Below are positions 17,295 to 25,523 of a DNA stretch of 64,000 bases, one piece after another. Positions within the stretch are counted from its first letter, which is position 1. The number at the start of each line of letters is the position of its first letter. The notes under the pieces are model-generated. The model searched no databases. It saw only the letters and a program-made list of their open reading frames with translations, and was not told where the DNA came from. The translations under genes and the position numbers were made by a program. The stretch comes from CAVVFX01 sp963747535. Its GTDB lineage: Bacteria > Acidobacteriota > Terriglobia > Bryobacterales > Bryobacteraceae. The stretch spans positions 62,001 through 126,000 of the forward strand of contig CAVVFX010000012.1 of assembly GCA_963747535.1 (NCBI GenBank), read 5' to 3'.

Positions 17295-18239
17295 CTAACC
17301 TAGGCGGCGCACCTCAACCTGGTTGTAGACCTCGCGCGCTTCCTCGAGCGAGGCGAATTTCATTCCGGGCAATTTTGCCGACGCAGTGCCTGTGGCCACT
17401 CCCCAGCGCAGAGCGTCGACGGAATCGGACTTGCCCTCCTGAGCTCCTTTCTCCATAGACCAAAGGAAGGCGGCGGCCAGCGCATCGCCCGAGCCGATAG
17501 GACTCACGGCTTCCACGCGAGGCGGAATGACTTCGACGCTGCCATCGGGAAATGCGCCGATCGCGCCGCGGGACCCCAAGGAGAGGAGCGCGGCTTCGGC
17601 GCCCATCTTGCGGATTCGTTCGGCTGCGGCGAGATAGTGGGTGCGGGTGAGCAAGGCCGCGTTCAGCAGCCTTTCGGCCTCCTGCTGGTTGGGGGTCACA
17701 ACGGTGGGCCTGGCCTCGACGCCTTCCAGAAGCGCCTCGCCATCGGTGTCGAGCAGCGTCTTCACGTTGCGTTTGCGGGCCTCGTGAATCAGGCCGGCGT
17801 AGAAATTCGCGGGAACGCCCGGCGGCAGGCTGCCGCAGAGCATCAGCCAGCTCGTGCTGTCGAGATGCGCGCGGACAGTCTTTTCGATCTTGACCACTTC
17901 CGGCTTCTCGAGCCTGGGGCCGGGCTCGTTCAGCTTGACGGTCAGCCCGTGGCGATCGGTAATGGTGAGATTGGTGCGGACCTTGTTGCGAATGGGTACC
18001 ACTACCACTGGAAATCCGCAGCCTTGCATGAATTCGGTGAAACGGGTCCCGGACGACCCACCGGCCGGCACGATGGCCGTGGTCTGGCCGCCAAACGAAT
18101 GGATCACACACGCCGCGTTGATGCCGCGCCCCCCGGGTGAGTCCTTGGAAGAGAGAATGTACGCGCGATCCTCAAAGGCAAGGCGGTCCACAGTGATCGT
18201 CCGGTCTATAGCCGGATTGACGGTGAGGGTAAGAATCAT
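17295..18239 (-). CDS. PfkB-family sugar-phosphate kinase (LacC/FruK-like)
   Basis: 314 residues. Signature features of 1-phosphofructokinase/tagatose-6-phosphate kinases are present: the N-terminal TLTVNPAIDRT, the SPGGRGINAA substrate motif, and the C-terminal PIGSGDALAAAF, where GAGD is GSGD and Asp is the catalytic base. It phosphorylates a sugar phosphate with ATP; fructose-1-phosphate versus tagatose-6-phosphate cannot be decided. No PTS genes adjoin it. It lies directly upstream of murJ. Confidence 0.87.
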   Translation of the reverse strand: MILTLTVNPAIDRTITVDRLAFEDRAYILSSKDSPGGRGINAACVIHSFGGQTTAIVPAGGSSGTRFTEFMQGCGFPVVVVPIRNKVRTNLTITDRHGLTVKLNEPGPRLEKPEVVKIEKTVRAHLDSTSWLMLCGSLPPGVPANFYAGLIHEARKRNVKTLLDTDGEALLEGVEARPTVVTPNQQEAERLLNAALLTRTHYLAAAERIRKMGAEAALLSLGSRGAIGAFPDGSVEVIPPRVEAVSPIGSGDALAAAFLWSMEKGAQEGKSDSVDALRWGVATGTASAKLPGMKFASLEEAREVYNQVEVRRLG

Positions 18240-18364
18240 CGGAGCGCGATGCGCTCCTACCAGTATCGATTATTTCAGGTCTGTGGAGGGAGACCGACTC
18301 TTTCTACTTTCCACTGACTGCGCTCCCAGCGCGCGGGGCAGCCCACCGTCAGCGAGAACTCTGG

Positions 18365-18385
18365 ACCGCGGGCCAGCCCCGCGGT
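18365..18385. terminator. GC-rich stem-loop after the GT2 gene
   Basis: ACCGCGGG at 18365-18372 pairs with 18378-18385 around a 5-nt loop. It lies just beyond the stop of the minus-strand glycosyltransferase. There is no T-run, so termination is only a possibility. Confidence 0.4.
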
Positions 18386-18391
18386 TAGCGG

Positions 18392-19201
18392 CTAAGACGC
18401 GAGGAAATACGAGACGTGCCTGGCGGGATTGAATTTGTGGGCCAGCCGGACGAGTTTAGCCTGCAGCGGAGTATACGGCGGAATGCCCGCGGCCTGGATC
18501 TTCTTTCGCAGATACTCCCAGTCCTGCATCGACCCTTCCGCAAAGCGGTTCGATCCGGAAATCGATTGGGGATAGACCCGGAAATCCCCCAGGATCCGGT
18601 TGGTATAGGCGAAACGGCATCCGGCCAGAGCCATGTCGACCACCAGTTCACCGTCCCAGACGGTTTTCCTCTGCAGGTTAAATCCGCCAGTCTCCTGGAA
18701 AGCCGCACGGCGGAAGAAGGTGCCTTGCTGAAAAACGTTGCAGGCACAGACTGCGTACTTACGGAGATCGAATGGCCTGTCCTGCGTTCGTTTGCGCAGG
18801 CTCGCTCTGCCGTTTTCGTCTATCAGGGAGATGGCCCCCAACAGAACATCCGTTTCGGGATGGTGGTCGAAATGGTCGAGCACCCAATCGAGAGCCCCCG
18901 GCCGAAAGCGGTCGTCAGAATTCAAATAACCGTAGATATCGGCATTGCATACCGCAAAGCCCTTATTGAGGCCGTCCGGCGGACCTTGGTCCGGCTGCAG
19001 CAGAATGGCGGAGAAGCGGTCTTTATACCTCCCGATCAATTCTCGCGAGCCATCCGTGCTGCCAGGATCGACGATCACGTAGCGTAGTCGCGAGCGGTCG
19101 GACACCTTCACCGATTCGATACACTCGGTAAGAAACCGGGCCTGGTTGAAAGAAATCGTAACGATGCCCAAGGTCGTTGGACGCAATCCACTTTCCGGCA
19201 C
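18392..19201 (-). CDS. Family 2 glycosyltransferase
   Basis: 269 residues, GTG start. GT-A fold motifs are visible: IVTISFNQARFL at the N-terminus, VDPGSTDGSREL for nucleotide binding, and YLNSDDRF as the DxD-type metal site near residue 95. It probably adds sugars to a surface polysaccharide or lipid on the cytoplasmic face. There is no membrane segment. The sugar donor and acceptor are unknown. Confidence 0.87.
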   Translation of the reverse strand: MPESGLRPTTLGIVTISFNQARFLTECIESVKVSDRSRLRYVIVDPGSTDGSRELIGRYKDRFSAILLQPDQGPPDGLNKGFAVCNADIYGYLNSDDRFRPGALDWVLDHFDHHPETDVLLGAISLIDENGRASLRKRTQDRPFDLRKYAVCACNVFQQGTFFRRAAFQETGGFNLQRKTVWDGELVVDMALAGCRFAYTNRILGDFRVYPQSISGSNRFAEGSMQDWEYLRKKIQAAGIPPYTPLQAKLVRLAHKFNPARHVSYFLAS

Positions 19202-19252
19202 GCTTCTATAGTGGATTCGGGCGGGAAAGAATCTCAGCTCTTGCAGGATTTT

Positions 19253-19541
19253 TTACTTCGGGCGAACCCGGAGGCGGTAGCGAATGCATGCTTCGAGCAC
19301 CCAGCGGTACTCTTCGACATCCACATCGCGTTCCGAACAGATTAGAAATAGCGCACCATCGTCGCGAAAGTTGCCATCCCACTCCACGACCTGGCGACCG
19401 GACCAGGCTGGCGAGTATTGCTTTAACTGGGCGTCCGGCGTCCGGCATCCGGTCGAAGTAGGCGCGCAAATTGACGCTGGTTTCGTCATGTGGCTCGGAC
19501 CATGGCTCCTGCTCGAAATCCCAGGGAAATTCCTCGGGCAT
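19253..19541 (-). pseudogene. Small conserved-looking gene broken by a 7-bp tandem duplication
   Basis: Two reading frames each look coding over half the length: an acidic N-terminus (MPEEFPWDFEQEP...) from the ATG at 19541 and a C-terminus (WDGNFRDDGALFLICSE...VRPK) ending at 19253. They meet at 19432-19445, where CGTCCGG occurs twice in tandem. Removing one copy restores a single 93-codon frame with sensible protein throughout. The gene follows the coiled-coil gene by 9 nt. Function is not recognised. It could be a genuine pseudogene, a slippage-switched gene, or an assembly error. Confidence 0.7.
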
Positions 19542-19550
19542 GGTTTCGAG

Positions 19551-20450
19551 TTAACGGAGGAGGCGAAAGCCGAGAAATAGCAACCCGGCAAGAGCCACCC
19601 CTACGGTTTTCATGCCGCGCCGGTCTACCGGCGAATTGCGGCCGGCGCCCGCAAACGCCAACCCGGGTTCCGCTTCGGCTTGGGTTTCGCGCGTCCGTTC
19701 AGTTTCACGGGCGAGCGCCTGCCGGTAGTGCGATTCGAAGCTCCCCTGCGCCCTTGGAGCTTCGGGAGAGAGATGCGTTTCGGCAACTGGTCGAGCTTCC
19801 GGTGGCGGGGGAGGCTGATGAACGGGAATCTGAGCTTGGGCTTCCGCCCGGGCACAGAGCTTTTCCACGGCCTCCAGAAGCCGCTGGAGGTTGTCGTCGG
19901 TTTTGCATGATTTTTCACGCAGCGAGACGATCGATTGCGACTGCTCCACCAGGCTGTTCTCGATGGCCGAGATGCGGCCGACCACCCGTTTTTCGATGGT
20001 CTCGACAAACATATCGACAGTCTTATAGTGAATTTCCTGGAATTCACTACGCAACTTCTGTTCGAGTTCCGCCATCTTGGCATTGACACTGGCCTCGATG
20101 TGCGCCGGCACCTGCTTCTCGACCAGAGCCACCTTCCGTCCGAAAACCTCGGCCTGCGCCGCGTTTCGGGACTCGATGCCCTCTATCGACTGGCGCAGGC
20201 TGGCGATATCTTCGCTCTGGGATGACACCAGAGTACCCAGGGCAGCGATCTCTTCGGGAGACGGCACCGCCGGCTGAGGCGCCAGTTCGACGCGCGAGAT
20301 GCGGCTTTCGATATCTTCGATACGCGTGAGAATCGGGCTAAGATTTGGGGCTGGACGGCGAGGCCGACGGTTCGCCGAACTCAGGATGAAACCGGTCGCG
20401 AGGCCGGCGCCGATTTTGACCGCGATGTGACGGAGCAGTCGATTCGCCAT
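19551..20450 (-). CDS. Membrane-anchored coiled-coil protein
   Basis: 299 residues. A short hydrophobic stretch (about 8-25) is followed by a long heptad-rich coiled coil (about 38-200; LSPILTRIEDIESRISRVE onward), a Pro/Glu-rich linker, and a second hydrophobic segment at the C-terminus (GVALAGLLFLGF). No named family is recognised. Two membrane anchors flanking a coiled coil suggest an envelope-spanning or membrane-shaping scaffold. It is upstream of the broken small gene and probably cotranscribed with it. Confidence 0.65.
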   Translation of the reverse strand: MANRLLRHIAVKIGAGLATGFILSSANRRPRRPAPNLSPILTRIEDIESRISRVELAPQPAVPSPEEIAALGTLVSSQSEDIASLRQSIEGIESRNAAQAEVFGRKVALVEKQVPAHIEASVNAKMAELEQKLRSEFQEIHYKTVDMFVETIEKRVVGRISAIENSLVEQSQSIVSLREKSCKTDDNLQRLLEAVEKLCARAEAQAQIPVHQPPPPPEARPVAETHLSPEAPRAQGSFESHYRQALARETERTRETQAEAEPGLAFAGAGRNSPVDRRGMKTVGVALAGLLFLGFRLLR

Positions 20451-20576
20451 TGAACCTTGTAATACATAATAACCGAGAAATGTCTTAGTGAAAAGAGGCG
20501 CGTGGTACTGAAAGCGAGGTTTTTCCGTGATTTTATTCGAGTTAAATAGCGTCGCAAGCCCGGATTCAGCCCCGTA

Positions 20577-21494
20577 TTATCTGGGCACCGAGATTGTGAT
20601 ATTGCGGTACTTCATGCCGCCAGTGTGATCGCCCTGGAGGTAGAAAACTCCAGGTTCGCCTTCATTCGCATCGATCGCACCGCCGGTAATGCCGGCAATC
20701 TCCTGGTTGTCGATGATCTTTACGCCGTTCCGCACCACAGTCACGTGCCTTCCGACCAGCGTGATATCGAAGCTCTCCCACTGGCCCGGAGTCTTGGGAA
20801 GAACCTGCGACACCGGAACCATGCCGTAAATCGCGCCCATGCTGTGGTAGACGTCTTCCGGGTTGTTCTCATACTCCACCTGCATTTCATAGCGGCCCCG
20901 AAGATATACGCCGCTATTACCGTTTTGCGGGCAGTTGAGCTCGATGTGCAGCTTGAAATCGTCGAACTTCCTCGTACCCCGCAGGTTCGCTCCGTGCTCC
21001 TCGACGACCAGTTCGCCGTTTTTGGCGACCCAATGATTGATCTCGGGATGATCGGGCTCCCAGCCGGTAAGATCCTTGCCGTTGAAGAGGGGTTCGGGCT
21101 GGCTCCATTTCTTGGGCATCTTACGATCCAGTTTGGGCGCGCGGACGCCGTTCAGTTGCGCCGTCTCGCGAGCGCCGACTTTCTGGACACCAGCGATCTG
21201 GTCACCCGTGACCGTCAGATCCCAGAGATTCGGACCCTGTTTGCCGCCGGCTGCGAGCGTCAGGATCAGATGATCTCCCTCGATCCTGGCCTCGTCGACC
21301 GGACGGACGCTGCCGCCTCGCGGCTGATAGCGGACTTTCATCGTACCGCCGTTGTCGACTACCTCCAGCCAGTCCGGGTAGGTGGTGTTACCCGCCTTGA
21401 CGGTTATGTCCCAGCGGCCCGCGAAGGGATTGGCTGCCATGACGGCGCCAGGAGTCAGGCAGATCGCGATGGCAAGAGTTGAGAGGTATTTCAT
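20577..21494 (-). CDS. Exported DUF1080 (3-keto-disaccharide hydrolase-like) protein
   Basis: 305 residues from the ATG at 21494, which opens directly on a signal peptide (ending VMAAN). An N-terminal beta domain (about 25-115) is followed by the concanavalin-like DUF1080 domain (about 130-303): EPLFNGKDLTGWEPD, NGNSGVYLRGRYEMQV and a closing HTGGMKYRNI. DUF1080 proteins are abundant in Acidobacteria and Planctomycetes, and some hydrolyse 3-keto-glycosides. Together with the Tat isomerase and Gfo/Idh/MocA oxidoreductase elsewhere in the window this fits periplasmic 3-keto-sugar metabolism. Confidence 0.85.
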   Translation of the reverse strand: MKYLSTLAIAICLTPGAVMAANPFAGRWDITVKAGNTTYPDWLEVVDNGGTMKVRYQPRGGSVRPVDEARIEGDHLILTLAAGGKQGPNLWDLTVTGDQIAGVQKVGARETAQLNGVRAPKLDRKMPKKWSQPEPLFNGKDLTGWEPDHPEINHWVAKNGELVVEEHGANLRGTRKFDDFKLHIELNCPQNGNSGVYLRGRYEMQVEYENNPEDVYHSMGAIYGMVPVSQVLPKTPGQWESFDITLVGRHVTVVRNGVKIIDNQEIAGITGGAIDANEGEPGVFYLQGDHTGGMKYRNITISVPR

Positions 21495-21577
21495 CACGGT
21501 TTCAGTGTATCGAACTGCCGGACGGGCACAACCGCAATCAGTGCCGTGGTTCCGCGACAACAAGCTACAGGGGAATC

Positions 21578-21652
21578 TGGAGCGGGGTACGGGACTCGAA
21601 CCCGTCTAAATCAGCTTGGAAGGCTGACGCCCAGCCGCTAGGCCAACCCCGC
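21578..21652 (-). tRNA. tRNA-Gly (anticodon TCC)
   Basis: 75 nt including a genome-encoded CCA. The acceptor stem GCGGGGT pairs with ACCCCGC, the anticodon arm TCAGC-CTTCCAA-GCTGA shows TCC, and the T-arm contains GGTTCGAGTCC. The arrangement is typical of bacterial tRNA-Gly(TCC). Confidence 0.95.
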
Positions 21653-21732
21653 TTCGTAACACAATCTCTATTTTACACAAGATCCCGGCTGCACCATAGC
21701 CCACATCTGGTATTCTAGTTCGTCAGAACCGG

Positions 21733-23268
21733 ATGGCGCAGAAACGGGTGCTCCCCAAAATTTGCATCGCCCTCGGTCTGCCCACGCTTGAACGCCTGCT
21801 GGAGAATGCCAGAAGGGAAGCCGAGGCAGGCGAGACGTTCCTTGAGTTTCGCCTCGACTATCTCCCCGAGCCGGAAAAAGGGGCGCAGGCCATATCCGGC
21901 TTTCTCAAAGAGTTTCCCGAGTGCATGGTCCTGGCGACCTGCCGCCGCCATCAGAATCATGGAAAATTTAACGGCGCGATGGGAGACCAGCTTCGTATTC
22001 TCGAGATCGCCGTTGAGCATGGAGCTTGCGCGGTCGATGTTGAAATCGAAACGGCCGAAATCGTGGCCAACAAGCTCTCGATGTTCAGCGGCCGCGCGCA
22101 GTTAATCATCTCCTATCACAACTTTGAGAATACCCCGCAGATCGACCAGGTGACCAAGCGCATGACGCGTATCCCGGCCGATATTTATAAGCTGGTCACT
22201 ACGGCGCGGAAGCCTTCCGACGCGGCCCGTGTGCTGACCGCCGCAAGATCCAGTTCGCGGGCCAGGATGGTGGTCCTGGCAATGGGGGAGTTGGGGTTTC
22301 CGACGCGGGTCCTGTCGACGTCGTGGGGCGGCGTCTTCACGTATGCCGCGCCGATGCATGCCCAGGGCACCGCCGCGGGACAGGTGAGCGCCCGGCAGTT
22401 GCGGCATCTCTACCGGATCGAGAAGTTCACCAGGGCGGCCAAGGTTTTCGGAGTCATTGCCGACCCGGTACGGCACTCGCTTTCGCCGGTGATCCATAAT
22501 CGTGCGTTTCAATCCCGGCGACTCGATGCTGTCTATCTTCCCTTCCTGGTGCCGCCGGCTCAGCTACGGGATTTCTTCGTAGCTGCCGAGAAGACGCCGA
22601 TTGCCGGCTTCAGCGTCACCATTCCGCATAAACAGAAAGTGGTCCGCTATCTCGACACCGTGGATCCCCTGGCGCGCCGCATCGGCGCGGTGAACACGGT
22701 GTGGAAGAAGGCCGGTAAATGGCGCGGAACCAATACCGATGCCGTAGGAGTGGTGAGTCCCCTGGCGAAGCACATTCGACTGGCAAATGCCACCGTGCTG
22801 GTGGCCGGCAATGGCGGGGCTGCCCGGGGAGCGGCATCGGCTCTCATCGAGGCGGGCGCGAAAGTGTCTCTGGTGGGCCGCAATCCGGATCGCGTGCGCG
22901 CGCTGGCCCGCATGTGCGGCGGCGAACCGCTGCTGCGCGACCAGGTGGAGTCGCGTAAATTTGACGTGCTGGTTCATGCCACGCCGCTCGGCATGTTTCC
23001 CAACATCAACGACTGTTTCTTTCGCAACTCGATCCCCGCCGAAATCGTCTTCGACATGGTGTACAACCCGATCGAAACGCTCCTCATCCAGCATGCGCGC
23101 GAGCAGGGCAAGACGATCATTCCAGGGCTTGAAATGTTCATCGAGCAGGCTGCGAAGCAGTTCGAAATCTGGACCGGCGAGAACGCGCCCCGGGCGATAA
23201 TGGAGAAAGCCGCGATCGAGGCGCTGGAAGTCAAAGCGGCGGAACCTAAGGCTGTGGACACCAAATGA
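21733..23268 (+). CDS. aroDE: Bifunctional 3-dehydroquinate dehydratase / shikimate dehydrogenase
   Basis: 511 residues. Residues about 8-220 are a type I dehydroquinase with the catalytic pair His129 (ISYHNF) and Schiff-base Lys153 (YKLVTTA). Residues about 236-505 are shikimate dehydrogenase: SLSPVIHN substrate loop, VTIPHK with catalytic Lys300, GAVNT, and NTDAVG with the catalytic Asp near 336, then a GNGGAARG NADP-binding loop. It performs steps three and four of the shikimate pathway in the cytoplasm. The fusion resembles the plant enzyme and occurs in a few bacteria; separate genes are more usual. Its stop overlaps the next ATG (ATGA). Confidence 0.95.
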   Translation: MAQKRVLPKICIALGLPTLERLLENARREAEAGETFLEFRLDYLPEPEKGAQAISGFLKEFPECMVLATCRRHQNHGKFNGAMGDQLRILEIAVEHGACAVDVEIETAEIVANKLSMFSGRAQLIISYHNFENTPQIDQVTKRMTRIPADIYKLVTTARKPSDAARVLTAARSSSRARMVVLAMGELGFPTRVLSTSWGGVFTYAAPMHAQGTAAGQVSARQLRHLYRIEKFTRAAKVFGVIADPVRHSLSPVIHNRAFQSRRLDAVYLPFLVPPAQLRDFFVAAEKTPIAGFSVTIPHKQKVVRYLDTVDPLARRIGAVNTVWKKAGKWRGTNTDAVGVVSPLAKHIRLANATVLVAGNGGAARGAASALIEAGAKVSLVGRNPDRVRALARMCGGEPLLRDQVESRKFDVLVHATPLGMFPNINDCFFRNSIPAEIVFDMVYNPIETLLIQHAREQGKTIIPGLEMFIEQAAKQFEIWTGENAPRAIMEKAAIEALEVKAAEPKAVDTK

Positions 23269-23456
23269 AGCTGTCGCGTAGAAGCATGCTGGCGCTCACC
23301 GGCTCTGGAGTTGCGCTGGCGCAGACCCCTGCTCCGCCCGCCGCGTCCACGGATCCGGTGGAAAAGGCGCGCGACGAAAACCGGCGGAGCGCCGAGAACC
23401 TCACCAAGTTCGAAATCCCCATGTCGACCGAACCGGCGTTCACCTTCCGGGCCTGA
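23265..23456 (+). CDS. 63-residue Tat-signal peptide ORF preceding an amidase
   Basis: The ATG overlaps the aroDE stop by 4 nt. The product opens SRRSMLALTGSGVALAQ, a twin-arginine signal, then an Ala/Pro linker and a charged region ending EPAFTFRA. It stops 2 nt before the ATG of the amidase gene, which has no signal of its own. It may be a small exported accessory protein, or the N-terminal part of an exported amidase separated by an in-frame stop. The tight packing suggests coupled translation. Confidence 0.55.
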   Translation: MKLSRRSMLALTGSGVALAQTPAPPAASTDPVEKARDENRRSAENLTKFEIPMSTEPAFTFRA

Positions 23457-23458
23457 TC

Positions 23459-24889
23459 ATGAAGGATCTCGACGAACAGCTCTTCTGGGCCACCATTCCC
23501 GAACTGAACGCAAAGCTGAAAGCACGGGAGGTTTCGGCACTGGAACTGGCGCGCGCGTTCGGCGACCGCCTGGAGAAACTCGGCCCCCGATACAATGCGC
23601 TGGCGCTGCCGATGAAGGAAATCGCCATCCGCAAGGCCAAGGAAGTCGACGCGGAGCTGAAACGCGAACGCTTTCGCGGACCGCTGCAAGGCATTCCTTT
23701 TGGCGCTAAGGATTTGCTCAGTGTAGAAGGGCAAATTACCACATGGGGGGCGAAACCGTACGCCGCGCAGGTCTTCGACTATACCGCGACGGTACTGACC
23801 AGGCTCGATAAGCTCGGCGCGCTGTTGATGGGTAAGCTGGCGATGGTGGAACTGGCCGGTGGCGGCGGCTACAACATGGCCGGCGCATCGCTGTTCGGCC
23901 CGGGATTGAATCCGTGGAATCGGGCGAGGTGGTCGGGAGGTTCGTCGAGCGGATCGGGGGCTGCAGTGGCCGCCGGCCTGGTGACCTATGCGTTGGGCTC
24001 CGAGACTTCCGGCTCCATCCTCACTCCCGCGGCATTCTGCGGCGTCACCGGACTTCGTCCCACCTACGGATTAGTAAGCCGTTACGGCGCCATGGCGCTC
24101 TCCTGGACCATGGACAAGGTTGGACCGCTTGCCCGTACGGCTGAGGACTGCGCGCTGGTGCTGCAAGCCATTGCCGGCAAGGATTCGCTCGATCCGGGAT
24201 CCGCGGGCAAGAGTTTCTATTACGTGCCGGACGTGGTGCGAAAATTCGGCGACCTGAAGATCGGGTTCGCCACGGTGGATTTCGCCGATCGTCCCGACGC
24301 GAGCCTTCGTCCGGTACTGGCGCAAGCGTTCGAAACGGTGAAGGCCCTCGGGATTCCGATGGTCGAGATGAAGCTGCCGAAGTTTCCCTACGGCCCCATG
24401 ACGGGCGCGATCATCGGAGCCGAAGAAGCGTCGATCTTCGAAACGCTGATCACCAGCGGTCAGGTGGACCAACTCGCCGATCCGGACCAGATCGCCGGCT
24501 TGAAAGCGCGGCTGGACATGCCCGCGAGGGATTATCTGAAGGCCATGCGGATTCGGACGCTGATGCAGCACGAGTTTCGCAAGATGTTCAGCGAAGTGGA
24601 TATTCTGCTGGCTCCCACGCGTTATAGCGTGGCTCCGGAGATCTCCAAACCGCTCGATTATCGCCCGCCCGACGCGCCCAATCCACCCGAAGATACCGGC
24701 ATGAGCGCGCTGATTCCAGCCGGCAATCTCGGAGGACTCCCAGCCCTTTCCCTGCCCTGCGGCTTTGCGGACGGCCTGCCGGTGGCGATTCAACTGGTCG
24801 GCAATCCGTTCTCCGAGAATACGCTGATCGCGGTCGGAAAGGCGTTTCAGTCCCGCACCGATTTCCACCGGCAACGGCCTAAGAGTTAG
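23459..24889 (+). CDS. Amidase signature family hydrolase (GatA-like)
   Basis: 476 residues. The Ser-cisSer-Lys triad is recognisable: Lys84 in FGAKDLL, the glycine/serine-rich GGSSSGSGAAVAAG, and the nucleophile Ser in GSETSGSI, where GSDTGGSI is usual. It hydrolyses carboxylic amides; the substrate is not predictable. It lacks the gatB/gatC neighbours of a tRNA amidotransferase, so a catabolic or periplasmic amidase is more likely. No clear ribosome site precedes the ATG, fitting coupling to the 63-residue ORF. Confidence 0.87.
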   Translation: MKDLDEQLFWATIPELNAKLKAREVSALELARAFGDRLEKLGPRYNALALPMKEIAIRKAKEVDAELKRERFRGPLQGIPFGAKDLLSVEGQITTWGAKPYAAQVFDYTATVLTRLDKLGALLMGKLAMVELAGGGGYNMAGASLFGPGLNPWNRARWSGGSSSGSGAAVAAGLVTYALGSETSGSILTPAAFCGVTGLRPTYGLVSRYGAMALSWTMDKVGPLARTAEDCALVLQAIAGKDSLDPGSAGKSFYYVPDVVRKFGDLKIGFATVDFADRPDASLRPVLAQAFETVKALGIPMVEMKLPKFPYGPMTGAIIGAEEASIFETLITSGQVDQLADPDQIAGLKARLDMPARDYLKAMRIRTLMQHEFRKMFSEVDILLAPTRYSVAPEISKPLDYRPPDAPNPPEDTGMSALIPAGNLGGLPALSLPCGFADGLPVAIQLVGNPFSENTLIAVGKAFQSRTDFHRQRPKS

Positions 24890-24998
24890 CACGCCCAGGC
24901 AAGTGCCGTATCACCGGATTACTGTAGAGCTGTTTTTTATCGCCAGGAATGATGTGATGGATCGGCGAGAGCCTTCCCCCCACGCGACAACCCGCAGG

Positions 24999-25004
24999 TA
25001 TAAT
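24999..25004 (+). promoter_or_regulatory. TATAAT -10 box immediately before brnT
   Basis: A perfect TATAAT at 24999-25004 ends 5 nt before the TTG start at 25010. No good -35 match is seen at the usual spacing. If used, transcription would begin at or beside the start codon, giving a leaderless mRNA. Confidence 0.45.
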
Positions 25005-25009
25005 CTAAG

Positions 25010-25294
25010 TTGGCGCTGGAGTTTGAATGGGATCCGAAAAAAGCCGCAACGAACTCCCTTAAGCACCAGGTGTCGTTTGAAGAAGCGGCGACAGTGTTCG
25101 GCGATCCGTTCGGCCGCATCGTAGAGGATCCGCGGCATTCGTCTGAGGAAGAGCGACTCGTGTTGTTAGGGTATTCCGAGAGACGACGTCTGGTTGCAGT
25201 TATGTACGTTGAACGCGACAACAGGATCCGAATTATCAGCGCCCGCCGGGCGACACGGCGTGAGTTAAGGAACTATGAAGAAAGCACCCAATAA
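25010..25294 (+). CDS. brnT: BrnT-family ribonuclease toxin
   Basis: 94 residues, TTG start. The DUF497 pattern is clear: FEWDPKKAATNSLKHQVSFEEAATVFGDP, then a central RLVLLGYSERRRLVAVMYVE and the C-terminal RIISARRATRRELRNYEE. BrnT is a RelE-like toxin that cleaves RNA and is neutralised by BrnA. The stop lies inside the antitoxin gene, which overlaps by 20 nt. The TTG start and overlapping -10 box suggest low, autoregulated expression. Confidence 0.92.
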   Translation: MALEFEWDPKKAATNSLKHQVSFEEAATVFGDPFGRIVEDPRHSSEEERLVLLGYSERRRLVAVMYVERDNRIRIISARRATRRELRNYEESTQ

Positions 25295-25523
25295 GCGGGG
25301 GGCAGCAGATCCGGACGACATCTTACCGGAATACGACTTCAGTCTGGCAACGCCCAACCGCTACGCATCGAAGTACACGACGGGAAGTTCCGTCGTGGTG
25401 CTGGAGCCCGACGTCGCTGCCGCGTTTCCCAGCGCAAGGGCTGCCAATGACGCATTACGGGCCTTGGCGGGAATCATCCGGAAACATAGTCCGAGCCGTC
25501 CGGCATCGCGCAGCCGCGGTTAG
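25275..25523 (+). CDS. brnA: BrnA-like antitoxin
   Basis: 82 residues, overlapping the toxin gene by 20 nt. The N-terminus is acidic and flexible (DPDDILPEYDFS), as in antitoxins that wrap the toxin. The C-terminal half (VVVLEPDVAAAFPSARAANDALRALAGI) has the DNA-binding ribbon-helix-helix character of BrnA/CopG. It probably represses its own promoter. Assignment rests mainly on position next to brnT. Confidence 0.8.
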   Translation: MKKAPNKRGAADPDDILPEYDFSLATPNRYASKYTTGSSVVVLEPDVAAAFPSARAANDALRALAGIIRKHSPSRPASRSRG

